A stretch of 64,000 nucleotides of DNA from Microthrixaceae bacterium (GTDB lineage: Bacteria; Actinomycetota; Acidimicrobiia; Acidimicrobiales; Microtrichaceae): contig JACJWI010000005.1 of assembly GCA_020637215.1 (NCBI GenBank), forward strand, positions 219,145 to 283,144, written 5' to 3'. Below the pieces are notes generated by a model. It ran no database searches. It saw only the letters and a list, made by a program, of their open reading frames with translations, and was not told the DNA's origin. Every line of letters starts with the position of its first letter. Positions within the stretch are counted from its first letter, which is position 1. Position numbers and translations under genes: made by a program. Shown here piece by piece: positions 36,090 to 44,092 of the stretch.

Positions 36090-36915
36090 CCGGCGACGGG
36101 TGCCGGTCCCGACCCCGTCGGGCTGGACCATCGAGTCGACCCGCGGGTTCGGTCCGTTCGTCACCCGGATCCGCTACCGCCTGGCCGACGGGACCATTCG
36201 GGTGTGGCGTTCGCGGGATCACCGCAAGGGTCTCGACCGTCCCGGCGTTCCGCGGCGGACGTGGTGGATCGCGGTGCTGTTCTGCATCGGCTCGACGTGC
36301 TTCACCGTCGGGCCGCTGCCGGCGTACGAGTCGTGGGTGGGCACCCGGTGGGTCGGGCTCACGTTCTTCGTCGGGTCGATCTTCTTCACATCTGCCTCGT
36401 ACCTCTGCTTCGTCGAGGCCTCCAACGCTCCCGATGCGGTCGTCGACGACCCGCAGCGTCGCCACCGTGGTCCGTTCCGGCTGATCTCCTGGCGGCCGCA
36501 CTCGATCGATTGGTGGTCGACCGGGGTACAGCTGGTCGGCACCGTGTACTTCAACGTCATGACGTTCCTGGCCATGTACGACGGGTGGGACACGGCCCAG
36601 GCCAACCGGCTGGTGTGGCGTCCCGACACCATCGGCTCGATCTGCTTCCTCGTCGCCAGCTACCTGGCGTGGGCCGAGGTCTGCCACTCCGCCGGACGGC
36701 TCCGGCTCCGGGACGTGTCGTGGTGGATCGTCGTGCTGAACCTCCTCGGCTCGGTCTTCTTCGGGGTCTCGGCTGTCGGGGCGTACACCCTCGGCTCGGG
36801 TGAGCTGGTCAACGAGTGGCTCGACAACGCCGGGACCGTGGCGGGAGGCGTGTGCTTCTTCGTGGCCGCGGCGATGCTCATCCCCGAGGCTCGTTCCAAG
36901 GGCGCGCCGGCATGA
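36082..36915 (+). CDS. Multi-pass membrane protein with YrhK-like segments
   Basis: A 277-residue integral membrane protein with about six to seven hydrophobic helices. The repeated pattern LFCIGSTCF / LTFFVGSIFFTSASYLCFVEA / TIGSICFLVASYLAWAEV / NLLGSVFFGVSAV is like the YrhK domain, here apparently two or three times. The N-terminal 60 residues are soluble and basic. Function is unknown in the family. ATG 36082 has no ribosome-binding site of its own, so it may depend on the short upstream ORF. The next flavoprotein gene starts 56 bases downstream. Confidence 0.7.
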   Translation: MDDRRRVPVPTPSGWTIESTRGFGPFVTRIRYRLADGTIRVWRSRDHRKGLDRPGVPRRTWWIAVLFCIGSTCFTVGPLPAYESWVGTRWVGLTFFVGSIFFTSASYLCFVEASNAPDAVVDDPQRRHRGPFRLISWRPHSIDWWSTGVQLVGTVYFNVMTFLAMYDGWDTAQANRLVWRPDTIGSICFLVASYLAWAEVCHSAGRLRLRDVSWWIVVLNLLGSVFFGVSAVGAYTLGSGELVNEWLDNAGTVAGGVCFFVAAAMLIPEARSKGAPA

Positions 36916-36970
36916 GGGGACCGGCGGCCCGGACTTCGCTCCGCGGCGCCGGGTCGCCTTGACTGTCGGG

Positions 36971-38233
36971 GTGAGCTCGACGGTGGAGTCCCGGGACGTG
37001 CTGGTGATCGGCGGGGGTCCCGCCGGCGCGGCCGTCGCCATGCGGGCCGCGGCGGGCGGCGCCCGGGTCACCGTGTTCGAGAAGGGGCGACCGGGCCGGG
37101 ACAAGATCTGCGGCGACGGCCTCACCCCGCGGGCGGTCCGGGCGCTCGACGCGCTCGACGTCGCTCTCGACGACGCCCACCGCATCGACGGCCTGCGGAT
37201 GACCGCCAACGCGACCGTCCGCCAGATGGACTGGCCGGGGATCGCGCCGTTCCCCGCCCACGGCGCGGTGTGGCCTCGCCGGCGACTGGACGAACGGCTG
37301 ATGGAGCGGGCCGCAGCCGCGGGAGCCGAGTTGCTGTGGAGCCACGACGCGGTCCCCGTCGTCGACGAGGGTGTCGGTGCGGCACCCAACCGGGCGACCG
37401 GGGTGACCTCGGTCGACGCCGACGGTCGGACCCGTCGGTGGGAGGCGCCGCTGGTCGTCCTCGCCGCGGGTGCGCCGGGCGCGGCGGCCCGACTGCTCGG
37501 CGCCGAGCGGGTGCCCGACGAGACGTTCGGCCTGGCGATCCGGACCTACGCCGAGTCGCCCCGTCACGCCGAGCGCTACCTCGAGGCGTGCCTGACCCTC
37601 CGCGACGGGTCGGGGACGCCGGTGCCGGGCTACGGCTGGATCTTCCCCGCCGGTGACGGGACGGTGAACATCGGCGTCGGGGCCCTGTCGACCATGAAGG
37701 GCTTCAAGAAGCTCAACCTGAACGCGTTGCAGGACAGCTACCGGGCCCTGGTCGGCCGTGACTGGGAGCTCGGCCCCGACCTGGAACGTCCCCGGGCGTG
37801 GCGTCTGCCGATGAGCGCCCGTCGACGGTCCGGTCCCGGCTGGGTCGCGATCGGCGACGCGGCCGGGTTGATCAACCCGATGAACGGCGAGGGGATCGAC
37901 TACGCCCTCGAGTCCGGCACCCTCGCCGCGGACCTGTTCCTGGCCGACCCCGTGACCGCGCCGGTGCGCTACGACGCCGAGGTGGGGGAGCGCTTCGACG
38001 CGTTCCTGCGCACCGGTCGACGGTTCAGCTTCCTGATCGGCCACCCCTGGATCCTGCGCAACGGACTGCGGGTGGCGGTCGGCACCCAGGCCGTCGCCGA
38101 GATCACCCTGCAGGTCATGGGCAACCTGGTCGACGGCTCCACTCCGGGCGCCGGCGGCTGGACCATGCGGGCCGCGGACCGCGTCCTGGCTGCGGGCGAC
38201 CCGCTGCTGCGCCGCACCCGCGCCCGCCCCTGA
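36971..38233 (+). CDS. Geranylgeranyl-reductase-family flavoprotein
   Basis: A 420-residue FAD enzyme: dinucleotide motif VIGGGPAGAAVA (12-23), EKGRPGRDKICGDGLTPRAV, substrate-side PVPGYGWIFPAGDGTVNIGVG, and FAD-binding GDAAGLINPMNGEGIDYALESG (about 295-316). In actinobacteria the closest well-known role is MenJ, which saturates an isoprene unit of menaquinone, but other members reduce archaeal-type or chlorophyll prenyl chains, so the substrate is open. GTG start with TTGACT (36959-36964) six bases before. Ends before palindromic element copy 3. Confidence 0.85.
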   Translation: MSSTVESRDVLVIGGGPAGAAVAMRAAAGGARVTVFEKGRPGRDKICGDGLTPRAVRALDALDVALDDAHRIDGLRMTANATVRQMDWPGIAPFPAHGAVWPRRRLDERLMERAAAAGAELLWSHDAVPVVDEGVGAAPNRATGVTSVDADGRTRRWEAPLVVLAAGAPGAAARLLGAERVPDETFGLAIRTYAESPRHAERYLEACLTLRDGSGTPVPGYGWIFPAGDGTVNIGVGALSTMKGFKKLNLNALQDSYRALVGRDWELGPDLERPRAWRLPMSARRRSGPGWVAIGDAAGLINPMNGEGIDYALESGTLAADLFLADPVTAPVRYDAEVGERFDAFLRTGRRFSFLIGHPWILRNGLRVAVGTQAVAEITLQVMGNLVDGSTPGAGGWTMRAADRVLAAGDPLLRRTRARP

Positions 38234-38260
38234 CGGCCCCGCGCCCCCAAGCCCCAAAAC

Positions 38261-38316
38261 CCCGTTCTGTAGTGCGAGATCCAGGCGAACACCTGGATCT
38301 CGCACTACAGAACGGG
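38261..38316. repeat. 52-bp palindromic element, copy 3 (AA centre, one mismatch)
   Basis: Arms extend to 28 bp with one mismatch (C38286 against A38291). Core 38263-38314 matches the other copies. It lies between the flavoprotein gene and the convergent D-aminoacylase region, downstream of a C-rich spacer. Confidence 0.9.
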
Positions 38317-38428
38317 TCGGCGGGGAGTCGTCCCCATTACGCCACGACCTCCCGCCGATGAGGATGATCCCCGTCAGGACCCGCCCGGCTCCCGCCGCCG
38401 GGTCGACATCGGACGAGGAGGTCGGACC

Positions 38429-38833
38429 ATGGGCAGCATCACGATCACGTCAGCGGCGGCGGTGTTCCTCCTCATGAGCGTCGCCGTGTCCCTGACGCTC
38501 GGAGCGCTCCTCGCTCACGCCGACGCCGAACCCGTGCGTGAGACACGCTCACCCCGTCGACGCAGCGCCCGGCCCGAACGGGTGCCCAGGTGCACGCCGT
38601 CGGTGACCACCCGGGCGCCGTTGACCCAGACCCCGACGATCCCGTCGGGCGACTGCCGGGGATCGTCGAAGGTGCCCCGGTCGACGACGGTCGCCGGGTC
38701 GAACAGCACCAGGTCGGCGACGGCGCCGGGGCGGATGACCCCGCGGTCGACCAACCCGAACACCTCGGCGGGTCGACCCGTCATCCGGTGCACCGCCTCC
38801 TCCAACCCGAGGACCCCCAGGTCTCTCACGTAG
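38429..38833 (+). CDS. Small single-pass membrane protein, tail antisense to aminoacylase
   Basis: An excellent ribosome-binding site GAGGAGG (38415-38421) with seven-base spacing precedes ATG 38429. The first 32 residues (MGSITITSAAAVFLLMSVAVSLT...) form a clear membrane helix. After about residue 30 the frame lies antisense to the aminoacylase gene and reads as an Arg/Pro/Thr-rich tail of 100 residues, probably just an open frame in GC-rich DNA. A real membrane peptide is likely; the length of its meaningful part is doubtful. Confidence 0.45.
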   Translation: MGSITITSAAAVFLLMSVAVSLTLGALLAHADAEPVRETRSPRRRSARPERVPRCTPSVTTRAPLTQTPTIPSGDCRGSSKVPRSTTVAGSNSTRSATAPGRMTPRSTNPNTSAGRPVIRCTASSNPRTPRSLT

Positions 38834-39981
38834 CGGCCGAGCACCCGGGCGAACGTGCCGTACAGCCGGGGGTGCGGGTGGCCCTCCAGGCTGGGGATGC
38901 CGTCGCTGCCGACCATGATCCCGGGATGTCCGAGCACGGTCCGCACGTCGTCCTCCGACATCGAGTGCACGATCACGGTCGCAACCGGCTCCGCGTCGAG
39001 GACCGCCGTCGCCACCCGGTCGCCGGGGACCCCGAGGCGGTCGGCCAGCTCGGCCAACGACCGCCCGTGCCACTCCGGGTGGTCGGTCGTCGATGCGATC
39101 ACGACGGCGTCGGGGGTGACCAGCGTTCCGATCCGCCCGGACGCCGCGACCGCGGCGAGCATGGTCGAGCTCGCGGTGTACGGGTACTGGTCCGCCGCGA
39201 CGGCGGGACCGGCGTCGTCGATCCGCTCGAGCGCAGCGGCGACCGTGCCCCAGTTGGGCTCTCCCATGGCCTTCAGGTGCGAGACGACCACCGGGAGCCC
39301 GGCGTCCCGGCCGATCCCGATCGCCTCGTCGACCGCCTCGATCAGGTGCGACCCTTCGTCGCGGATGTGGCTGGTGTAGATGCCGCCGGCCGCGGCGACG
39401 ACGGCCGCGAGAGCGGTCAGCTCCTCGGTGCGGGCCCAGATGCCCGGTTCGTAGGTCAGCCCCGTGGACATGCCGACGCACCCGGCAGCCATGCCCTCGT
39501 CGATCAGACGGCTCATCGCGGCGATCTGGTCGTCGTCGGGCGGACCGTCGTCGAGGCCCATCACCGAACTGCGGACGGTGCCGTGCCCGATCAGCGCGGC
39601 AACGTTGACCGAGGGCGCGGTGTCGTCCACCCGGCGCAGGTACCCGCGGTAGCCGTCCCACGGGTCGAGGTCGTGGCCCGGGTGCAGCACCGCACCCATC
39701 GCGGCGGCCGCCGGGAACGGAGCGGCGCCCATCCCGCAGTTGCCGACCACGCATGTGGTCACCCCGCCGAGCACCTTGAACTCCATCTGCGGGTGCACGA
39801 GCACGGCCAGGTCGTCGTGGGTGTGGGAGTCGATGAAGCCGGGAGCGAGCACCAGACCCGATCCGGCGCCCTCCCGGGGGACGACCTCGACGATGCGCTC
39901 CTCGTCGATCGCCACGTCGCCGATGAACGCCGGCGCTCCCGTCCCATCGACGACGGTCACCGCCTCGATCACCTCGGTCAT
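38515..39981 (-). CDS. D-aminoacylase / N-acyl-D-amino-acid deacylase family amidohydrolase
   Basis: A 488-residue metal-dependent amidohydrolase. HTHDD (53-57) gives two metal-binding histidines, Cys82 in GNCGMG is the family's bridging cysteine, followed by TSHIRDEG, SHLKAMG and the catalytic aspartate in GSDGIPS (about 357). The enzyme releases D-amino acids from N-acyl derivatives; related proteins act on D-glutamates or other amides. It follows the aldo-keto reductase gene by 47 bases on the same strand. The basic C-terminal tail RSGRALRRRGERVSRTG extends past the usual end. Confidence 0.85.
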   Translation of the reverse strand: MTEVIEAVTVVDGTGAPAFIGDVAIDEERIVEVVPREGAGSGLVLAPGFIDSHTHDDLAVLVHPQMEFKVLGGVTTCVVGNCGMGAAPFPAAAAMGAVLHPGHDLDPWDGYRGYLRRVDDTAPSVNVAALIGHGTVRSSVMGLDDGPPDDDQIAAMSRLIDEGMAAGCVGMSTGLTYEPGIWARTEELTALAAVVAAAGGIYTSHIRDEGSHLIEAVDEAIGIGRDAGLPVVVSHLKAMGEPNWGTVAAALERIDDAGPAVAADQYPYTASSTMLAAVAASGRIGTLVTPDAVVIASTTDHPEWHGRSLAELADRLGVPGDRVATAVLDAEPVATVIVHSMSEDDVRTVLGHPGIMVGSDGIPSLEGHPHPRLYGTFARVLGRYVRDLGVLGLEEAVHRMTGRPAEVFGLVDRGVIRPGAVADLVLFDPATVVDRGTFDDPRQSPDGIVGVWVNGARVVTDGVHLGTRSGRALRRRGERVSRTGSASA

Positions 39982-39983
39982 GC

Positions 39984-40015
39984 TGCGAACCCGGTCATGG
40001 TGCGAACCCGGTCAT
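39984..40015. repeat. 15-base tandem direct repeat before the aminoacylase start
   Basis: TGCGAACCCGGTCAT occurs at 39984-39998 and 40001-40015 (17-base period). On the minus strand each copy begins ATGACCGGG and offers a short decoy frame (MTGFA...) that stops before the true ATG at 39981. It may affect initiation at the aminoacylase gene. Confidence 0.8.
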
Positions 40016-40028
40016 CGCGCTCGGGCGC

Positions 40029-41036
40029 CTATCCGTGCTGCCAGACGCGGTTGGCGATCGAGTCGGTGCCGGCCAGAGCGACCCGGTCGAGCGCCGCGAC
40101 CTCGGCCGCGTCGAGCGACCAGCCCAGGGCGCCGGCGTTGTCGACGGCTTGGCGCTCGTTCTTGGCGCCGGGAATGGGAACCGCGCCCTTGTCGATGATC
40201 CAGCGCAACGCGACCTGGGCGGGGGTCCGGCCGTCGTGCGCGTCACCGATCTCACGGGCGACGGCGACCACCCGGTCCACCGCCTCCATCGGATGCGCCG
40301 AGAAGTTGCGTCGGCCCGGCGGCGGGTTCGACGCCGAGTACTTGCCGGTCAGTCGGCCCTGGCCGATCGGCGAGTAGGCGATCGGCACCACGCCGAGGTC
40401 TCGGCAGGCGTCGATGAGCCCCGAGCTCAGCGGCCGGGTGCGCAGCAGCGACAGCTCGATCTGGTTCGACGCCAGGGGCACCCCTCGGCGCCGCAGCTCG
40501 GAGTGGATCCGGGTCATCTCACGGACCGAGTAGTTCGACACGCCGACGGCGCGGACCAGTCCGGCGTCGACGACGGTCGCCAGCGCCTCGGCCATCGCCG
40601 AGGCGGACCGCAGGCTGATCGGGCCGTGGATCTGGTACAGGTCGACGGTCGGGATCTGCAGCCGTCCGAGCGAGGCCTCGAGCGCCTGGCGCAGCGCCGG
40701 GACCACGTTCCAACGCCACGGCGCCGGCCAGAACTTGGTGGCGATGACCATCCGGTCCCGCCCCGACGGGTCGGCTGACAGCAGGCGGCCGAGGATGCGC
40801 TCGCTCTCCCCGGAGCCGTACACCTCGGCGGTGTCGAAGAGCCCGACCCCGGCGCCGAGCGAGCTCCGCCACGCGTCGCCGATCGTGGTCTCGTCCAGCG
40901 CCGTGTCGTAGGAGCCCATGCCCCAGGTGCGCGAGTCGCCCCACGCCCAGGTTCCCACCCCGAGAGGTGCGACCGGCGTCGGGCATCCCGGGAAGGTGAC
41001 GGTGTCGGCTGGGCCCGGGTCCGATGATCGCTGCAT
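40029..41036 (-). CDS. Aldo-keto reductase
   Basis: A 335-residue TIM-barrel NADPH-dependent reductase. Tetrad residues are Asp and Tyr in LFDTAEVYGSGESE, Lys in VIATKFWP and His in YQIHGP, with GVSNYSVREM and IPIAYSPIGQGRLTGKY nearby and the NADP-binding IPGAKNERQAVDN near the end. It most resembles the YajO/Tas-like group; substrate unknown. First gene of an operon with the D-aminoacylase. ATG 41036 is preferred to an upstream in-frame start that would cross the inverted repeat at 41100. Confidence 0.85.
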   Translation of the reverse strand: MQRSSDPGPADTVTFPGCPTPVAPLGVGTWAWGDSRTWGMGSYDTALDETTIGDAWRSSLGAGVGLFDTAEVYGSGESERILGRLLSADPSGRDRMVIATKFWPAPWRWNVVPALRQALEASLGRLQIPTVDLYQIHGPISLRSASAMAEALATVVDAGLVRAVGVSNYSVREMTRIHSELRRRGVPLASNQIELSLLRTRPLSSGLIDACRDLGVVPIAYSPIGQGRLTGKYSASNPPPGRRNFSAHPMEAVDRVVAVAREIGDAHDGRTPAQVALRWIIDKGAVPIPGAKNERQAVDNAGALGWSLDAAEVAALDRVALAGTDSIANRVWQHG

Positions 41037-41099
41037 GTCCCCAGCCTCGCGCCCGGTGCCTTCGGTGGGGAGCCTGCTGATCGGACCCGCCGGCGATTC

Positions 41100-41139
41100 C
41101 CGTGACCGTTCGCGCCGCAGGTGGCGCGTACGGTCACGG
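41100..41139. promoter_or_regulatory. 17-bp inverted repeat between the aldo-keto reductase and LAL regulator
   Basis: Arms 41100-41116 (CCGTGACCGTTCGCGCC) and 41123-41139, 16 of 17 pairs, loop GCAGGT. It lies 63 bases before one divergent gene and 91 before the other, so it may be the operator of the LAL regulator at 41231 or a hairpin that isolates the two promoters. Confidence 0.6.
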
Positions 41140-41230
41140 AAACGGTCGGATTGCGCCGGGAACCTCGAGGGCCATCGGGGAGTATCTACAGGACGGGGGT
41201 GCGACGAGGCGGAGTACGTTGTCATCCGGA

Positions 41231-43474
41231 ATGACCGAGGAAGGCCGAGTTCCCGCAGCGTCGCTGGCCGCGTCGGCGGGCGTACGCGACATCCCGGCCA
41301 CCTCGTTCGTCGTCCCCCCTCGCAGGGGGTCCCTCATCGACCGCGACCGGATGGTCAAGTCGGTGCTCGAACCCGAGGCTCCGATCCTCGAGGTGGTGGC
41401 CCCGCCGGGGTTCGGCAAGTCGACCGCCCTGGTGCTGTGCGCCGAGGCGGACGACCGGCCGTACGCCTGGGTGCAGCTGTCCGAAGCCGACGATGACGCC
41501 GTGCACCTGGGGCGCCACCTCGCCCTCGCCTTGGACCGGCTCGCGCCGCTCGAGCCGGCCGACGGCGCCCGGATCGTGGGGGCGGGTCGGTCGGCCCTGG
41601 GTGACATCTTCCCCGCGCTGGCCGGCGTGCTCGCGGACCGGTCGCCGTGCGTGGTCGTGCTCGACGACGTCCACCACCTCACGTCCTCCGAGGCCGAGGC
41701 CGGTCTGCAGATGCTGCTGTCGTCGGTGCCGGAGGGGTCGACCGTCGTCCTGGTCGGACGCCGGATCCCGATCGCGCTCGGTCGGCACCGGATGGACGGT
41801 CGGGTGCACCGGGTGGAGGCATCGGACCTGGCCATGGGGCTGATCGAGGCCGCCGAGCTGTTCGGCCGGGCCGGCGTGAGCCTTGACGACGAGGAGTTGG
41901 CGGACCTCGTCACGCGGGTCGAGGGCTGGCCCGGTGGGCTCCACCTGGCCGCGCTGGCGTTGCACCAGGGCCGAAACCCGAGGTCGTTCTCCGGTGCCGA
42001 CCGGCTGGTGGCCGAGTACCTGATCGAGGAGGTCCTCGACGGCACCGAGCCCGAGATGGTCTCCTTCATGGAGGGCTCGGCCGTGCTCGACCGCATGGCC
42101 GCCGACGAGCTGGACGAGCTGCTCGAACGATCCGACTCGTCTCGCATGCTCGGTTCGATCGAGGCTCACGGGAACCTGTTCCTGATCCCGCTCGACCACG
42201 ACGGCCAGCGGTTCCGCTACCACCACCTCTTCCGTGACCACCTACTCCAGCGACTGCGTCGCGACGACCCGGACCGAGCGCTGGAGCTCGAGCGCCGGGC
42301 CAGTGGGATGCGGGCCCGATCCGGTGACGTCGACTCCGCCGTGCGACACGCCGTGCGGGCCTGTGACCGTGAACGTGCCGCGGGGCTGATCCTCGGCTCC
42401 GTGCTCGACCGTTGGCTCGACGGCCGGCTCGGCCAGGTCGGGGAGTGGTTGGACCTCCTCGGAACCGGCGCGGTCGACGAGATCCCCGAAGCGGCGATCG
42501 CCGCGGCCTGGTGCGCCGTCGCGGCTGGCGATCGCGACGGCGCCGAGCGTTCCTGTCGGGCGGCCGCCCGCTTCGCCGACCACGGGCCCCTGTCCGACGG
42601 CACCCCCACGGTGGAGGTCGCGCTGGCGGCGGTGCGGATGCTGATGGGAAGCCGCGGCGTCGACAGGGTGGTCTCCGACGCCGAGGTCGTGCGGCAGGCC
42701 GGCGGCCCGGGGGTGAACCGGCTGTGGGCGCTGGCCACCGGAACCCAGGGATCGGCCTACGCCATGCTCGGGCGGCCCGACCTCGCCCGGGAGCGGCTCT
42801 CCGAAGCGATCGACGCAGTCGGAGAGACGCCGTACGTCCGGGCGGTCGGCCTGGCGTTGCTGGCGGTGCTGGCGCTGCAGGACGGTGAGCTCGCAACGGC
42901 CGTCACCCTGTCGCGCTCGGCGCGATCCACCGCCGACGCGCACGGTCTGGAGTGCTTCGCTCCGGCGATCTCCGTCTACGCGGTCGACGCGTTGGTCGCC
43001 GCGAACGACCGCCGCCCCGGCGACGCCCGGGCTGCCGCGGCCATCGCCGGCGCCACCGTCGAGCGCCTCGGCGATCTGTCGCCGCGCACCGCGCTGCTCG
43101 CTCTCATCCTCCTGGCCCGGACCGCGGTCGCGGTCGGCGACCGTCCGGGGGCCCGCCGGCTGCTCGGCGAAGCTCAGGAGGCACGTCGTCGGGACTCATC
43201 CGCGAGCGCACTCAACGCGCAGCTCGCGGAGCTGGAGTCCTGTCTCGGCTCGGGGCGGGACCTGGACCGGGTCGACGTCGAGGCCCTGACGGTGGCCGAG
43301 CAGCGTGTTCTGGAGCTCCTACCGACCCATCTGCCGCAGGGGATGATCGCCTCGGAGCTCCACGTGAGCCGCAACACGGTCAAGACCCACACCGCGTCGA
43401 TCTACCGGAAGCTCGGGGTCACGTCGCGTGCCGACGCCGTGGACGTGGCCCGCTCGGTCGGACTGCTGGCCTGA
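41231..43474 (+). CDS. LAL-type (MalT-like) LuxR transcription regulator
   Basis: A 747-residue signal-transduction ATPase regulator. Walker A APPGFGKST (about 57-65), Walker B CVVVLDDVHHL (about 140), winged-helix and TPR-like helical repeats in the middle (about 330-670), and a C-terminal LuxR helix-turn-helix LTVAEQRVLELLPTHLPQ...VSRNTVKTHTASIYRKLGVTSRADAV (about 684-740). Such proteins switch on genes when a small inducer binds. ATG 41231 is chosen over the upstream in-frame GTG at 41102, which lies inside the inverted repeat; TACGTT (41215-41220) is a plausible -10. Target genes are unknown. Confidence 0.85.
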   Translation: MTEEGRVPAASLAASAGVRDIPATSFVVPPRRGSLIDRDRMVKSVLEPEAPILEVVAPPGFGKSTALVLCAEADDRPYAWVQLSEADDDAVHLGRHLALALDRLAPLEPADGARIVGAGRSALGDIFPALAGVLADRSPCVVVLDDVHHLTSSEAEAGLQMLLSSVPEGSTVVLVGRRIPIALGRHRMDGRVHRVEASDLAMGLIEAAELFGRAGVSLDDEELADLVTRVEGWPGGLHLAALALHQGRNPRSFSGADRLVAEYLIEEVLDGTEPEMVSFMEGSAVLDRMAADELDELLERSDSSRMLGSIEAHGNLFLIPLDHDGQRFRYHHLFRDHLLQRLRRDDPDRALELERRASGMRARSGDVDSAVRHAVRACDRERAAGLILGSVLDRWLDGRLGQVGEWLDLLGTGAVDEIPEAAIAAAWCAVAAGDRDGAERSCRAAARFADHGPLSDGTPTVEVALAAVRMLMGSRGVDRVVSDAEVVRQAGGPGVNRLWALATGTQGSAYAMLGRPDLARERLSEAIDAVGETPYVRAVGLALLAVLALQDGELATAVTLSRSARSTADAHGLECFAPAISVYAVDALVAANDRRPGDARAAAAIAGATVERLGDLSPRTALLALILLARTAVAVGDRPGARRLLGEAQEARRRDSSASALNAQLAELESCLGSGRDLDRVDVEALTVAEQRVLELLPTHLPQGMIASELHVSRNTVKTHTASIYRKLGVTSRADAVDVARSVGLLA

Positions 43475-43543
43475 GGGCGGCCGACGTCCGCTCACCCCAT
43501 TCGGGCGATGGCGACGGCGCAGCCCCGGACGAGACTGGTGGCC

Positions 43544-44059
43544 ATGGGACTCCTACGACACCGAGATGACGGCCCGCCCGCGCAGCGGTTCCAGATGCGC
43601 GAGCGGCTGTTGAGCGTCGGCGACGACTACTGGATCGAGGACGGCGCGGGCAACCGGGTCTTCCTGGTCGACGGCAAGGCCCTGCGCTTCCGCGACACCT
43701 GGATCCTCAAGGACGCGGGCGGCGCGGACGTGGCCGAGATCAACGAGCGCAAGCTCACGGTGCGGGACAAGATGACCATCGACCTGGGTGGTCGGTCCGC
43801 GCACGTGACCAAGCGGATCGTCGGGATCCGCGATCACTTCAAGGTCGACGTCGACGGCGAGTCCGACCTGAAGGTCCACGGCAACATCGTCGACCACGAG
43901 TACGAGATCGAACGCGACGGCGACCAGGTCGCCGAGGTGTCCAAGAAGTGGTTCCGGGTGCGCGACACCTACGGCGTCGAGATCGCGGAGGGAGTCGACC
44001 CGGTCCTGATCCTCGCCGTCACGGTCGCGGTCGACGCCATGACCCGCGACGTCGGCTGA
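43544..44059 (+). CDS. LURP-one-related (tubby-fold) protein
   Basis: A 171-residue LOR/YxjI-family protein made of repeated beta-strand units: ERLLSVGDDYWIEDGAGNRVFLVDGKAL, WILKDAGGADVAEINERKL, MTIDLGGRSAHVTKRI, DHFKVDVDGESDLKVHGNIVDHEYEI, EVSKKWFRVRDTYGVEIAEGVDPVLILAVTVAVDAM. The fold resembles tubby phospholipid scramblases; bacterial function is unknown. Start ATG 43544 (MGLLRHRDD) is preferred to a start 12 codons earlier because GAGACT (43531-43536) lies seven bases before it. It is 33 bases ahead of the sulfatase gene. Confidence 0.8.
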   Translation: MGLLRHRDDGPPAQRFQMRERLLSVGDDYWIEDGAGNRVFLVDGKALRFRDTWILKDAGGADVAEINERKLTVRDKMTIDLGGRSAHVTKRIVGIRDHFKVDVDGESDLKVHGNIVDHEYEIERDGDQVAEVSKKWFRVRDTYGVEIAEGVDPVLILAVTVAVDAMTRDVG

Positions 44060-44092
44060 ACGCAACCGGATCGAACCGAGGAGAGCGCGCTG

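Noticed and set aside
35253..38316. The segment between palindrome copies 2 and 3 as a mobile cassette
   Set aside because: Both copies have the same AA orientation, the genes inside (methyltransferase, YrhK-like, flavoprotein) look ordinary, and no direct target repeats were seen at the borders.
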